A stretch of DNA of 64,000 nucleotides from Streptomyces polyasparticus (GCF_014493765.1 NZ_JACTVJ010000015.1:26060-90059); one strand, 5' to 3'; positions 49,418 through 58,727 are shown, numbered from the stretch's first letter. Notes: generated by a model from the letters alone, not told the origin. Translations and numbers: made by a program.

Positions 49418-50251
49418 TCACTCCACGAACAGTCCCCGCTCCGCCGCCCGCGCGTCGAAGGCTTCGAGACGGGCCTGCGCCTCAGGCAGACCGTCGCACA
49501 TGGCCTCCAGGAGGACGCGGCCGAGCAGCATCGGCGCGCACACCGTGTCGAAGGCGAGGCCCGTGCCGACGGCCGCGGGCAGCAGCAGATCGGAGACCTT
49601 GGCGACCGGGGCGAAGGCCGAGTCGGCGACCGTGACGACGGTCAGGCCGAGCGACTTCGCGTACGTGAGGGCCTCGACCACCTCGCGCGGGTGGCGGGGC
49701 AGCGCGAAGCACAGGACGGCCGTGGCGCCCGCGCGGGCCGCGGCTTCGAGGCGGTCCGCGAGCATCGTGCCGCCCTCGTGGAGCAGCCGTACGTCGGGGT
49801 GCACCTTGGCCGCGAAGTACGCGAAGCCGTACGCCTGGGACGCGGCCGCGCGCAGCCCGAGCACCGGCAGCGGACGGGAGGCGGCGAGCAGGGCGCCCGC
49901 CCGCTCCACCGGCGCGGGGTCCGCGAGGACCGAGGCGAGATGGCGCAGATTCTCGATCTCGGCCTCGACGGCCTGCTGGTACTCGTTGAGCTCGGCGGCG
50001 GCCCCCGCCTCCGCGGGCGCGACGTCCCGCAGATGCTTGCGCAGCGCCGGATAGCCGTCGAAGCCGAGGGCCACCGCGAAGCGGGTCACGGACGGCTGGC
50101 TGACACCGGCGAGTTCGGCGAGCTCCACCGAGGACAGGAACGGCACATCGGCGGCCCGGCGCACCATGCAGTGCGCGATCCGGCGCTGGGTGGGCGTGAG
50201 GCGGTGGCCTTCGAACAGCTCCTGAAGGCGGGCGGCCGGGGTGTCGGTCAT
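49418..50251 (-). CDS. MurR/RpiR-family transcriptional regulator
   Basis: The 277-residue protein has an N-terminal helix-turn-helix (VELAELAGVSQPSVTRFAVALGFDGYPAL) and a SIS sugar-isomerase-fold domain (about 120-260, LPVLGLRAAASQAYGF, AVLCFALPRHPREVVEAL) that would bind a phosphosugar or other small ligand. ATG at 50251 follows GAGGGACC; the longer frame upstream is not similar to the family. Upstream lie two inverted repeats that may be its own operator, one containing a 12-mer also found in the hutU promoter spacer. Confidence 0.9.
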   Translation of the reverse strand: MTDTPAARLQELFEGHRLTPTQRRIAHCMVRRAADVPFLSSVELAELAGVSQPSVTRFAVALGFDGYPALRKHLRDVAPAEAGAAAELNEYQQAVEAEIENLRHLASVLADPAPVERAGALLAASRPLPVLGLRAAASQAYGFAYFAAKVHPDVRLLHEGGTMLADRLEAAARAGATAVLCFALPRHPREVVEALTYAKSLGLTVVTVADSAFAPVAKVSDLLLPAAVGTGLAFDTVCAPMLLGRVLLEAMCDGLPEAQARLEAFDARAAERGLFVE

Positions 50252-50508
50252 GGTCAAGGTCCCTCGTACGACTCGTTCTGCTGCTGGGGTGTACAGGTCG
50301 GCTGCTGCGGAACGGCGGTCGGGACGCAGGGCCCGCATCCGCAACGCCCGTACGGCCGCGAGGAGTTCACAGCCCACCACGAGCAGCAGCGGAGCCGCGG
50401 AGAAGGGACCGAGCCCAGTCGGGCCCGGTTCGTCGAGCGCCGAAACGCATGCCGTCGGCAGGTGCGCGACCTCGGGACGACATCTGCGGTACCTCCCAGC
50501 CCCGGACA

Positions 50509-50554
50509 GTGACGCGCTATTCAGCGTCACAGCACTCTGCATGAGCATATGCAG
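50509..50554 (-). promoter_or_regulatory. Two operator-like palindromes upstream of the RpiR gene
   Basis: GTGACGC-N8-GCGTCAC (50509-50530) and CTGCAT-N6-ATGCAG (50537-50554) lie in the 346-bp gap between the RpiR and ABC-F genes (50252-50597). The first includes GCTGAATAGCGC (minus strand, 50525-50514). I see no gene in this gap. Confidence 0.55.
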
Positions 50555-50597
50555 CCGGGGCAAGGGCCTCGGGGGACACGGGCCGGCCCCTCAGCCC

Positions 50598-52235
50598 TCA
50601 GAGCTCGGTGACCTGCCCGTCCTCGACCCGCAGGCGGCGGGTCACACGGACCGCGTCGAGCATCCGGCGGTCGTGCGTGACGAGGAGCAAGGTGCCCTCG
50701 TAGGCCTCGAGCGCGGACTCCAGCTGCTCGATCGCCGGCAGATCGAGATGGTTGGTGGGCTCGTCCAGGACAAGCAGGTTCACGCCGCGGCCCTGGAGCA
50801 GCGCCAGCGCCGCCCGGGTGCGCTCACCGGGCGAGAGGGTGGCCGCGGGGCGGGTCACGTGCGCCGCCTTCAGGCCGAACTTGGCGAGCAGCGTACGCAC
50901 GTCGGCCGGCTCGGTCTCGGGCACGGCGGCGCAGAACGCGTCGAGCAGCGGCGCGTCGCCGAGGAACAGGCCCCGGGCCTGGTCGACCTCGCCGACCAGG
51001 ACACCCGAGCCGAGGGCGGCGGAGCCGGAGTCCGGGTCCAGACGGCCGAGCAGCAGCGCCAACAGGGTCGATTTCCCTGCCCCGTTGGCGCCGGTGATCG
51101 CGACACGGTCCGCCCAGTCGATCTGCAGGCTCGCCGGTCCGAAACGGAACTCCCCGCGCTGTACGGCCGCTTCGCGCAAGGTGGCGACCACGGAGCCGGA
51201 GCGCGCGGCGGACGCGATCTCCATGCGCAGCTCCCACTCCTTGCGCGGCTCGTCGACCACGTCGAGGCGCTCGATCGCGCGCTGCGTCTGACGGGCCTTC
51301 GCCGCCTGCTTCTCGCTCGTCTCGCCGCGGAGGTTCTTGCCGATCTTGTCGTTGTCGGTGGCCTTGCGGCGGGCGTTCCTGACGCCCTTGTCCATCCAGC
51401 CGCGCTGCATGGCGGCCCGGCTCTCCAGGGCGGAGCGCTTGCCGGCGTACTCCTCGTACTCCTCGCGTGCGTGGTCGCGGGCGCGCTCGCGCTCCTCCAG
51501 ATAGGACTCGTAGCCGCCGCCGTAGAGGTTGATCTGCTGCTGCGCGAGGTCGAGTTCGAGGACCTTGGTGACCGTACGGGCCAGGAACTCGCGGTCGTGG
51601 CTGATGACGACCGTGCCGGCGCGCAGCCCCTGCACGAAGCGTTCGAGCCGCTCCAGGCCGTCGAGGTCCAGGTCGTTGGTGGGCTCGTCGAGCAGGAAGA
51701 CGTCGTAGCGGGACAGGAGCAGCGAGGCGAGTCCGGCGCGGGCGGCCTGGCCACCCGACAGCGCGGCCATCGGCAGGTCGAGGCCCACCGCGAGCCCGAG
51801 GTCGTCGGCGACCTCCTGGGCCCGCTCGTCCAGGTCGGCGCCGCCGAGGTTCAGCCACCGGTCGAGGGCGTCCGCGTACGCGTCGTCCGCGCCCGGCGCA
51901 CCGTCCACGAGCCCCTGCGTCGCCGCGTCGAGCGCGGCCTGCGCCGCGGCCACGCCCGTACGGCGGGCCAAGAAGTCGCGTACGGACTCGCCGGGGCGGC
52001 GCTCGGGCTCCTGGGGCAGATGCCCGACGGCGGCGCCGGGCGGAGAGAGCCGCAGCTCACCGGTCTCGGGGGCGTCGAGCCCCGCGAGCATCCGCAGCAG
52101 GGTCGACTTCCCGGCGCCGTTGACACCGACCAGACCGATGACGTCGCCGGGCGCGACGACGAGGTCGAGACCGGCGAAGAGCGTGCGGTCACCGTGCGCG
52201 GCGGTGAGCTTTTTGGCGACGAGAGTGGCAGTCAT
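50598..52235 (-). CDS. ABC-F family ribosome-associated ATPase
   Basis: The 545-residue protein has two fused ABC domains with Walker A loops GVNGAGKST and GANGAGKST, signature motifs LSGGQAARAGLA and LSPGERTRAALA, and Walker B LLDEPTNDLDL and LDEPTNHLDL. The domains are joined by a charged helical linker (about 235-330, EERERARDHAREEYEEY). There are no membrane segments, so it acts on the ribosome rather than as a transporter. Some ABC-F proteins give resistance to ribosome-targeting antibiotics; this cannot be told here. ATG at 52235 begins MTATLVAKKLTAAHG. Confidence 0.92.
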   Translation of the reverse strand: MTATLVAKKLTAAHGDRTLFAGLDLVVAPGDVIGLVGVNGAGKSTLLRMLAGLDAPETGELRLSPPGAAVGHLPQEPERRPGESVRDFLARRTGVAAAQAALDAATQGLVDGAPGADDAYADALDRWLNLGGADLDERAQEVADDLGLAVGLDLPMAALSGGQAARAGLASLLLSRYDVFLLDEPTNDLDLDGLERLERFVQGLRAGTVVISHDREFLARTVTKVLELDLAQQQINLYGGGYESYLEERERARDHAREEYEEYAGKRSALESRAAMQRGWMDKGVRNARRKATDNDKIGKNLRGETSEKQAAKARQTQRAIERLDVVDEPRKEWELRMEIASAARSGSVVATLREAAVQRGEFRFGPASLQIDWADRVAITGANGAGKSTLLALLLGRLDPDSGSAALGSGVLVGEVDQARGLFLGDAPLLDAFCAAVPETEPADVRTLLAKFGLKAAHVTRPAATLSPGERTRAALALLQGRGVNLLVLDEPTNHLDLPAIEQLESALEAYEGTLLLVTHDRRMLDAVRVTRRLRVEDGQVTEL

Positions 52236-52368
52236 GATCGGGCCACTTTATCGGCGGGTCCGGGGTGGCCGGGCGGCTCACGCCCCTAGGCGGCGGGGTC
52301 TGCCCGACCCTGGAACGGGGGGTTAGCCCCACTGCTTTTCGCGCCGCCGCTTCGTACCGTTTTCTCTT

Positions 52369-52797
52369 ATGGAAGACCGAGACGCTGAGCTGAAGAAGGA
52401 ACTCCAAGCGACCCTGCACACCCGCAGGGAGCTCGGCGAGGACTACGAACCCGCGCTGGTCGAGTCGTTCCTCAAGAAGGTCGAGGACCGTCTGGACGCG
52501 ACCGTGGACCGCCGGATGCGCCGTCTGATGGCGGAGCAGCAGATGGCGGTCGCCCGCGAGGCCCGCAGCCCGCGCGGCTCGGCGGACGCCTGGGGCGAAC
52601 GCTTCGGCTTCGCGATCGTCTCCCTGATCCTCGCCATCCCGCTCTCGGCCATCGCCGCGGTCAACGCGGATCTGCCGGGACTCATCGTGGCGTGGCTGGG
52701 CATCGTGGGCGTGAACGCGGTCCACGCGATGCACCGCTTCCCGCAGTTCGGGCGGAGCCGCAGGGCGCGAGGGCAGGACTCGGACTGGGAGGACTGA
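52369..52797 (+). CDS. Small membrane protein of unknown function
   Basis: The 142-residue protein has a charged helical N-terminal half (MEDRDAELKKELQATLHTRR, then a region resembling a coiled coil) and two membrane segments (about 77-97 and 102-120), with a basic tail. It looks like the conserved Streptomyces integral membrane proteins found beside ABC-F genes; no function is known to me. The ATG start at 52369 lies about 130 bp from the divergent ABC-F start. Downstream (52798-52868) is a short G/C-rich repetitive stretch. Confidence 0.75.
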   Translation: MEDRDAELKKELQATLHTRRELGEDYEPALVESFLKKVEDRLDATVDRRMRRLMAEQQMAVAREARSPRGSADAWGERFGFAIVSLILAIPLSAIAAVNADLPGLIVAWLGIVGVNAVHAMHRFPQFGRSRRARGQDSDWED

Positions 52798-52868
52798 GGT
52801 CCAGGACTCAGGGCTCAGGGCACGGGGCACAGGGCGCGGGGCACAGGACTCACCGTGAGCCTGACGCC

Positions 52869-53414
52869 CTACTCGCAGCCCACCCCGTCGCCATCGCGGT
52901 CCAGATGCCTCGCGTATCCCGGATCGCCGCGGCGGATCGGGGCCTTGCCCGCGGCACGGACCGCTGTGCAGTTCTCGTAGTGGACCGCGCCGCCACCGCC
53001 GGTCGCCGCGCCGGAATCACCGCCCGTGCTCTGCTGGTTGCCACCCGAACGCGGAGCAGCCGTCTCGGAAACCGTCTCGGTCACCGTCGGCGTGGCCGTC
53101 GGCTCGGCGGTCTCCGTGACGGTGACCGCAGGAGCGGGGGCCGGAGTCTCGGTCACCATCTGTGTGACGGTCTGCGTCACCGTCGGCGTCGGCGCAGCCT
53201 CCCCCGCCGAAGCGGATCCCTCACCTCCGGCCACAGCCCCCAGGGCGAACGCGGCCACCGCACCACCGGCACAGACCGCGACCCAACGACGCTTGCTGCC
53301 GCGCCCGGGCTCGGGCCCAGACCCGCCAAAAGGGTTCCGGTGCCCGTTCGGGGGCTGATTCCCGCCCGGGTTCGGATTCCACGGCGGAGTCTGGTTCCAG
53401 TTGGGGGAGGTCAC
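52869..53414 (-). CDS. Excalibur calcium-binding domain protein
   Basis: The 181-residue protein has an Asn/Pro-rich cytoplasmic N-terminus, a membrane or signal helix (VAVCAGGAVAAFALGAVAG), and a Thr/Val/Pro-rich extracellular stalk with repeated VTQTVT, VTETP and VTETVSE motifs. A C-terminal Excalibur domain follows (YENCTAVRAAGKAPI, DRDGDGVGCE), whose Asp-rich loop DRDGDGVGCE binds calcium. The GTG start at 53414 is tentative: the frame continues 45 codons upstream without family features. Such proteins are thought to act at the cell surface. Confidence 0.82.
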   Translation of the reverse strand: MTSPNWNQTPPWNPNPGGNQPPNGHRNPFGGSGPEPGRGSKRRWVAVCAGGAVAAFALGAVAGGEGSASAGEAAPTPTVTQTVTQMVTETPAPAPAVTVTETAEPTATPTVTETVSETAAPRSGGNQQSTGGDSGAATGGGGAVHYENCTAVRAAGKAPIRRGDPGYARHLDRDGDGVGCE

Positions 53415-54016
53415 TGCGTCGGCCAACCATCTGCAGGCAGGGGATAAGAACCCCACGAACCTACGGATGCCGTAAGGAGGGAAACAGAGGCCGAAGTTCT
53501 CTCGGCAAGGACCCAAGGGCCCGCACCGAAGCCGACGAAAGTCCCGCACCCCCGGAACAGAGCGACTCGCAGGGCCCGCCGCACCCCCGTTTGACGGGGG
53601 GCGGGACGACGGCGAGCCCCGCGAGTGGGCGCGGGCCGGGTCAGGGCCGGCAGGTCACGCCCATGGCGTCGAGGAGGTCCGGGAGCCGCTCCGGAGGTCC
53701 TGCGCCGCTCGGTGCCGGCTGCCCCGGGGGAGCCGCTCCCCGTCGCTGCCGACAAGAAGAACGATGCCGGACGCGTGTTAAGCGCGTGCTGCGCACACAT
53801 GTCGCGTGCGTGCACTTTTCCACGGGCCGTCCGAGGGCTCGAACACCCTTTCCCACGAGGCCCTTTGACGCCCTGCGACGCCACCACCAGGCACGGCGGC
53901 CGCCACGGAAACGGCCGCGCCTCCCGTACGTTCCGTACTCCCGTACTTCTCGTACATCCCGTACTCCCGTACTCCCGTACTTCTCGTACGGACAAGGCGC
54001 GGCCCGTGCCTCCGGA
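53415..54016. other. 602-bp intergenic region
   Basis: No supported gene. ORFs that cross it on both strands have no family similarity. It contains the CGTAC array at 53921-53991 and otherwise unremarkable GC-rich sequence. Confidence 0.55.
53921..53991. repeat. CGTAC array beyond the cystathionine beta-synthase stop
   Basis: Eight CGTAC pentamers occur in 71 bp at 8-9 base intervals (53925, 53934, 53942, 53951, 53960, 53968, 53976, 53985), joined by CCC/TCT spacers such as CGTACTCCCGTACTTCT. Confidence 0.8.
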
Positions 54017-55411
54017 CTACTTGGCGCCGCCCGCCAGGAACGCCAGCAGGTCCTGCCGGCTGACGACTCCCTTGGGCTTGCCCTCCACGAGCACGATCGC
54101 CGCGTCCGCCCCGGCCGCCGACCCGAGCACCGCCATCAGATCGCCGACCGGCTCACCGGATCCGACCTGCGGCAGCGGCGCCGACATGTGCTTCTCCAGC
54201 GGGTCGCCGAGCGAGGCGCGCTGGGCGAACAGGGCGTCGAGCAGCTCGCGTTCGACCACCGAGCCGACGACCTCCGCGGCCATCACGTCGGGGTGTCCCG
54301 CGCCCGGCTTCACGATCGGCATCTGCGAGACCCCGTACTCGCGAAGGACCTCGATCGCCTGCCCGACCGTCTCCTCGGGGTGCATATGGACGAGGTGCGG
54401 CAGCGCGCCCTCCTTGTACCGCAGCACGTCCCCGACGCTGGCGGACGCCCCGGCATCCTCCAGGAAGCCGTAGTCCGCCATCCACTCGTCGTTGAAGATC
54501 TTCGAGAGGTAGCCGCGCCCCGAGTCCGGCAGCAGGACGACGACCACGTCGTCCTCGCCGAGCTCCTTGGCGACCTCGAGCGCCGCCACGACCGCCATCC
54601 CGCAGGAGCCGCCCACCAGCAGGCCCTCCTCCTTGGCGAGGCGGCGCGTCATCTGGAAGGAGTCCTTGTCGGAGACGGCGACGATCCGGTCCGTCACCTC
54701 GCGGTCGTACGCGGTCGGCCAGAAGTCCTCGCCGACGCCCTCGACCAGGTACGGGCGTCCGGAGCCGCCGGAGTAGACGGAGCCCTCGGGGTCGGCGCCG
54801 ACGATCTGCACGCCGCCTTCGCTGATCTCCTTGAGATAGCGGCCCGTGCCGGAGATGGTGCCGCCCGTGCCGACGCCCGCGACGAAATGGGTGATCTTCC
54901 CGGCCGTCTGCTCCCACAGCTCGGGACCGGTGGTCTCGTAGTGCGAGCGCGGGTTGTTGGGGTTGGAGTACTGGTCGGGCTTCCAGGCTCCGGGGGTCTC
55001 ACGGACCAGGCGGTCGGAGACGTTGTAGTACGAGTCGGGGTGCTCGGGATCGACCGCCGTCGGGCAGACCACGACCTCCGCCCCGTACGCGCGCAGCACG
55101 TTGATCTTGTCCGTGGACACCTTGTCCGGGCAGACGAAGATGCACTTGTAGCCCTTCTGCTGGGCCACGATCGCGAGTCCCACACCGGTGTTGCCCGAGG
55201 TGGGCTCGACGATGGTGCCGCCCGGCTGCAGCTCACCGCTCTTCTCGGCGGCCTCGATCATCCGCACCGCGATGCGGTCCTTCACGGAGCCGCCCGGGTT
55301 GAAGTACTCGACCTTGGCCAGGACGGTCGCCCTGATGCCCTCGGTCACCTTGTTGAGCCTCACCAGCGGGGTGTTGCCGACGAGACTGATCATCGAGTCG
55401 TGGAATTGCAC
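54017..55411 (-). CDS. cbs: Cystathionine beta-synthase
   Basis: It condenses serine and homocysteine to cystathionine in reverse transsulfuration. The 464-residue protein has a PLP domain with Lys44 (FNPGGSVKDRIAVR), the TSGNTG loop (VEPTSGNTGVGLA) and the phosphate loop GVGTGGTISGTGRYL, then two CBS domains (about 335-460, VGQAIEVLREYGVSQMPIV and VLVEGKPKGVVSRQDLLAF). There is no N-terminal haem motif. GTG at 55411 follows GGAGA. Similar proteins can act as cysteine synthase, but the CBS pair supports this call. Confidence 0.9.
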   Translation of the reverse strand: MQFHDSMISLVGNTPLVRLNKVTEGIRATVLAKVEYFNPGGSVKDRIAVRMIEAAEKSGELQPGGTIVEPTSGNTGVGLAIVAQQKGYKCIFVCPDKVSTDKINVLRAYGAEVVVCPTAVDPEHPDSYYNVSDRLVRETPGAWKPDQYSNPNNPRSHYETTGPELWEQTAGKITHFVAGVGTGGTISGTGRYLKEISEGGVQIVGADPEGSVYSGGSGRPYLVEGVGEDFWPTAYDREVTDRIVAVSDKDSFQMTRRLAKEEGLLVGGSCGMAVVAALEVAKELGEDDVVVVLLPDSGRGYLSKIFNDEWMADYGFLEDAGASASVGDVLRYKEGALPHLVHMHPEETVGQAIEVLREYGVSQMPIVKPGAGHPDVMAAEVVGSVVERELLDALFAQRASLGDPLEKHMSAPLPQVGSGEPVGDLMAVLGSAAGADAAIVLVEGKPKGVVSRQDLLAFLAGGAK

Positions 55412-55649
55412 CGTTGTCTCCGGGTTCTGCGGCGTTCTGCGGTGATTGCCTGAGGTTCTGCGGTGTTCTGCGGCGATTGCCTAAGACGGCCGTCAGCTTA
55501 AGTCTCCGGCAGGTGCGGGGAGGGACACTCTCCCCGACCGAGATTGGACGACCTGGCCCACGGGGCAAGCAGTTCTTGTACGGCGGTGTGCGACGCCGGC
55601 GCGTGCGGGTGTGCGGAGCCGTCGTGTGAAAGGGAGGTGGCTGCGGTCC

Positions 55650-56669
55650 ATGTCGAGGGCGAGGGTGGCACGGCGGATCGCCGCGGGTGCGGCATTCGGT
55701 GGCGGAGGTATCGGGCTCGTGGGCGCGGCCGCGGTGGGTCTGGTGCTCGCGGAGGTCCAGCTGGCGAAGCGTTCGGTGGGCAACGGGGTGGCCCCGATCC
55801 CACCACGCGCCAATGGTGTGTACGGACGGTCCTACGACGACGGCTCGCGCCCGCTGCGCCTGACGATGCTGGGCGATTCCACGGCGGCGGGGCAGGGGGT
55901 GCGCCGCGCACGCCAGACCCCGGGCGCGCTGCTCGCGCAAGGGCTCGCGGCGGTGGCGGAGCGGCCGGTCGAGCTGGTGAACGTGGCGCTGCCCGGCGCC
56001 CAGTCCGACGATCTGGACCGCCAGGTGACGCTGGTCCTCGCGAACAGTGATCCGGCCCCCGACGTCTGCGTGATCATGATCGGCGCGAACGACGTCACAC
56101 ACCGTATGCCGCCGACGAAGTCGGTCCGTTATCTCGCTTCGGCCGTACGGCGGCTGCGGACGGCGGGGGCGGAGGTGGTGGTCGGCACGTGTCCGGACCT
56201 GGGCTCGGTGGAGCAGGTGTACCAGCCGCTGCGATGGCTGGCCCGCCGGGTCTCCCGCCAGCTCGCGGCCGCCCAGACGATCGGCACCGTCGAACAGGGC
56301 GGCCGTACCGTGTCGCTCGGGGATCTGCTGGGGCCCGAGTTCTCGGCGAATCCGCGCGAGATGTTCTCGCTGGACAACTACCACCCGTCCGCGGAGGGGT
56401 ATGCGACGGCGGCGATGGCGGTGCTGCCGACGGTGTGTGCCTCGCTGGGGCTGTGGCCGGCGGAGGAGGAGCGGCCGGATGTGACGCGCAACGAAGGGTT
56501 CCTGCCGGTGGCCCGGGCGGCGGCGGAGGCGGCGTCGGAGGGCGGTACGGAGGTCACGGCGGCGATGTCTGCAGGGCCGCGAGGGCCCTGGGCGCTCCTC
56601 AAGCGCCGGCGCCGCCAGCGCATCGAGGAACCGGAACAGCCGGCGGCTGCGGAGCCGTCCACGCCGTGA
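55650..56669 (+). CDS. SGNH/GDSL-family hydrolase, membrane-anchored
   Basis: The 339-residue protein has an N-terminal basic segment and membrane helix (GIGLVGAAAVGLVLAEV), then an SGNH fold with block I LTMLGDSTAAGQGV (Ser nucleophile), block III MIGANDVTH and block V DNYHPSAEGYA (Asp/His). It probably removes acyl groups from an extracellular substrate. A Glu/Pro-rich tail follows. ATG at 55650 is used, with GGGAGG 12 bases upstream; GTGs at 55611 and 55626 are possible. The gene is divergent from cystathionine beta-synthase. Confidence 0.88.
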   Translation: MSRARVARRIAAGAAFGGGGIGLVGAAAVGLVLAEVQLAKRSVGNGVAPIPPRANGVYGRSYDDGSRPLRLTMLGDSTAAGQGVRRARQTPGALLAQGLAAVAERPVELVNVALPGAQSDDLDRQVTLVLANSDPAPDVCVIMIGANDVTHRMPPTKSVRYLASAVRRLRTAGAEVVVGTCPDLGSVEQVYQPLRWLARRVSRQLAAAQTIGTVEQGGRTVSLGDLLGPEFSANPREMFSLDNYHPSAEGYATAAMAVLPTVCASLGLWPAEEERPDVTRNEGFLPVARAAAEAASEGGTEVTAAMSAGPRGPWALLKRRRRQRIEEPEQPAAAEPSTP

Positions 56670-56849
56670 GCGTCGGCTGGCGTCACGGGGGCTCCGCTGG
56701 TGGCTGTCGCCCCAGGCCCCCGGCCCCCGGTTTCGTCGTGGGTCGGTGCCGGGGCGGGGTACCCCACCCCAGCGCACACGCACCCGCAGGAAGGCGCGGC
56801 GCTCAACTCGGTTGACCTCAAGGTTGGTTGAGGTTGCAGAGTGGTCGGC

Positions 56850-57257
56850 ATGGACACGTACACAAACGCAGACGCCGAGCTCAAAGCCATTGCCGAGGTC
56901 ATCGCCACCATCGAGCACTCCCAGGTGAACGAGCTCCCCGGGGAGTTCCTCGGCCTCTTCCGCCAGGACGCCATCTGGACCACCGCCCACGGCAGGACAC
57001 TTCGCGGCCTGGACGAGATCGCCGCGTTCACGCGGAACGCCCTGCCGGGCTCGATGGCGAACGGTTCCGTGCGCTACGAGCTCGTGGACGTCCTGTTCAT
57101 CCGCCCCGACGTCGCCGCCGTCAAGGCCCGCGGCCAGTACCTGACGCTCGACGGCGAGCCCACCGGCAACCCGACCTCTCCTCTGTACGTGATGGCCAAG
57201 GAGGACGGGCGCTGGCTCCTGACCGCCAACCAGAACACCTTCCAGCTGCCCGAGTGA
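56850..57257 (+). CDS. SgcJ/EcaC-type SnoaL-like (NTF2-fold) protein
   Basis: The 135-residue protein resembles small NTF2/SnoaL-fold proteins: an N-terminal helix (AELKAIAEVIATIEHSQV), FLGLFRQDAIWTTAHGRTLRGLDEI and the strands YELVDVLFIRPDVAAVKARG and WLLTANQNTFQL. Members act as polyketide cyclases or of unknown function; the pocket residues cannot be assigned. ATG at 56850 or GTG at 56841 could be the start. It lies upstream of the thiolase gene but is separated from it by about 200 bp with an operator pair. Confidence 0.75.
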   Translation: MDTYTNADAELKAIAEVIATIEHSQVNELPGEFLGLFRQDAIWTTAHGRTLRGLDEIAAFTRNALPGSMANGSVRYELVDVLFIRPDVAAVKARGQYLTLDGEPTGNPTSPLYVMAKEDGRWLLTANQNTFQLPE

Positions 57258-57319
57258 CGGGCACCACGGCCCCGGAGGCGGTTTTGCGTGGGCGGCACCC
57301 ATACCGCAAAGCCACCTCC

Positions 57320-57359
57320 TGAGCGTACGCTTAGGAACGGACGACTAAGCGCACGCTCA
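57320..57359 (+). promoter_or_regulatory. Paired TetR-type operator sites before the thiolase gene
   Basis: TGAGCGTACGCTTA (57320-57333) and TAAGCGCACGCTCA (57346-57359) each fit T-R-AGCG-N2-CGCT-Y-A and are also inverse complements of each other (one mismatch). Centre spacing is 26 bp. They lie about 110-145 bp before the start codon. Confidence 0.6.
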
Positions 57360-57465
57360 GAAAGAGGTGGGCGTCACAGCCCGTACCCGGTGACCTTGAC
57401 CGTACGGGCGGGTAACTTCCCCCGCGACGCCCACCCCAGCCGCCCCCCGAGAACCGGAGTCCGTG

Positions 57466-58686
57466 ATGCCCGAAGCCGTGATCGTCTCCACCGCCCGCTC
57501 CCCCATCGGCCGCGCCGGCAAGGGCTCCCTCAAGGACCTGCGCCCGGACGACCTCACCGCCACGATCATCCAGGCCGCCCTGGCCAAGGTTCCCGAGCTG
57601 GACCCGAAGGACATCGACGACCTGATGCTCGGCTGCGGTCTGCCGGGCGGCGAGCAGGGCCACAACCTGGGCCGGATCGTGGCCGTGCAGATGGGCATGG
57701 ACCACCTGCCGGGCTGCACCATCACCCGCTACTGCTCCAGCTCGCTGCAGACGACCCGCATGGCGCTGCACGCGATCAAGGCCGGCGAGGGCGACGTCTT
57801 CATCTCGGCCGGTGTCGAGACCGTCTCGCGTTTCATCAACGGCTCCTCGGACGGCATGCCGGGCACGCACAACCCGATCTTCGCCGAGGCCGAGGCCCGT
57901 ACCGCCGAGGTCGCCCAGTCCACCGGCTCCACCTGGCACGACCCGCGCGAGGACGGCCTGCTGCCCGACGCGTACATCGGCATGGGCCAGACCGCCGAGA
58001 ACCTCGCCCGCATCAAGGGCGTGACGCGTCAGGACATGGACGAGTTCGGCGTCCGCTCGCAGAACCTCGCCGAGGAAGCCATCAAGAACGGCTTCTGGGA
58101 GCGCGAGATCACCCCGGTCACGCTCCCCGACGGCACGGTCGTCAGCAAGGACGACGGGCCGCGCGCGGGCGTCACCATGGAGGGCGTCGCGGGCCTCAAG
58201 CCCGTCTTCCGCCCCGACGGCATGATCACCGCGGGCAACTGCTGCCCGCTGAACGACGGCGCCGCGGCCGTGGTCGTCATGAGCGACACCAAGGCCCGCG
58301 AGCTGGGCCTGACCCCGCTCGCCCGCATCGTCTCCACCGGCGTGACCGGCCTGTCCCCCGAGATCATGGGCCTGGGCCCGGTCGAGGCCAGCAAGCAGGC
58401 GCTGAAGCGCGCGGGCCTGACCATCGACGACATCGACCTGGTCGAGATCAACGAGGCCTTCGCGGCCCAGGTGATCCCCTCGTACCGCGACCTGGGCATC
58501 GACATCGACAAGCTGAACGTCAACGGCGGCGCCATCGCCGTCGGCCACCCCTTCGGCATGACCGGCGCCCGGATCACCGGCACGCTGATCAACAGCCTGC
58601 AGTTCCACGACAAGCAGTTCGGTCTGGAGACCATGTGCGTCGGCGGCGGCCAGGGCATGGCGATGGTCATCGAGCGTCTCAGCTAG
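57466..58686 (+). CDS. Acetyl-CoA C-acyltransferase (thiolase)
   Basis: It cleaves 3-ketoacyl-CoA or condenses two acetyl-CoA. The 406-residue protein has the nucleophilic Cys90 in ITRYCSSSLQTT, the motif NGGAIAVGHPFGMTGAR with the catalytic His, and the second Cys in TMCVGGGQGMAM. The last Asn-His pair (INEAFAAQ) is also intact. ATG at 57466 follows GGAG; the GTG immediately before it is less likely. Codon use is very uniform, as expected for a well-expressed gene. The tandem TetR-like operators upstream suggest fatty-acyl-CoA control. A strong terminator follows. Confidence 0.94.
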   Translation: MPEAVIVSTARSPIGRAGKGSLKDLRPDDLTATIIQAALAKVPELDPKDIDDLMLGCGLPGGEQGHNLGRIVAVQMGMDHLPGCTITRYCSSSLQTTRMALHAIKAGEGDVFISAGVETVSRFINGSSDGMPGTHNPIFAEAEARTAEVAQSTGSTWHDPREDGLLPDAYIGMGQTAENLARIKGVTRQDMDEFGVRSQNLAEEAIKNGFWEREITPVTLPDGTVVSKDDGPRAGVTMEGVAGLKPVFRPDGMITAGNCCPLNDGAAAVVVMSDTKARELGLTPLARIVSTGVTGLSPEIMGLGPVEASKQALKRAGLTIDDIDLVEINEAFAAQVIPSYRDLGIDIDKLNVNGGAIAVGHPFGMTGARITGTLINSLQFHDKQFGLETMCVGGGQGMAMVIERLS

Positions 58687-58727
58687 TGCACCAGAGGGTG
58701 ACGACCGAGCTCCGGCCGTGACCCAAT

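Noticed and set aside
53411-53995. Minus-strand ORF covering the 602-bp gap
   Set aside because: No family similarity; its beginning is only the translated CGTAC array and it lacks a ribosome binding site.
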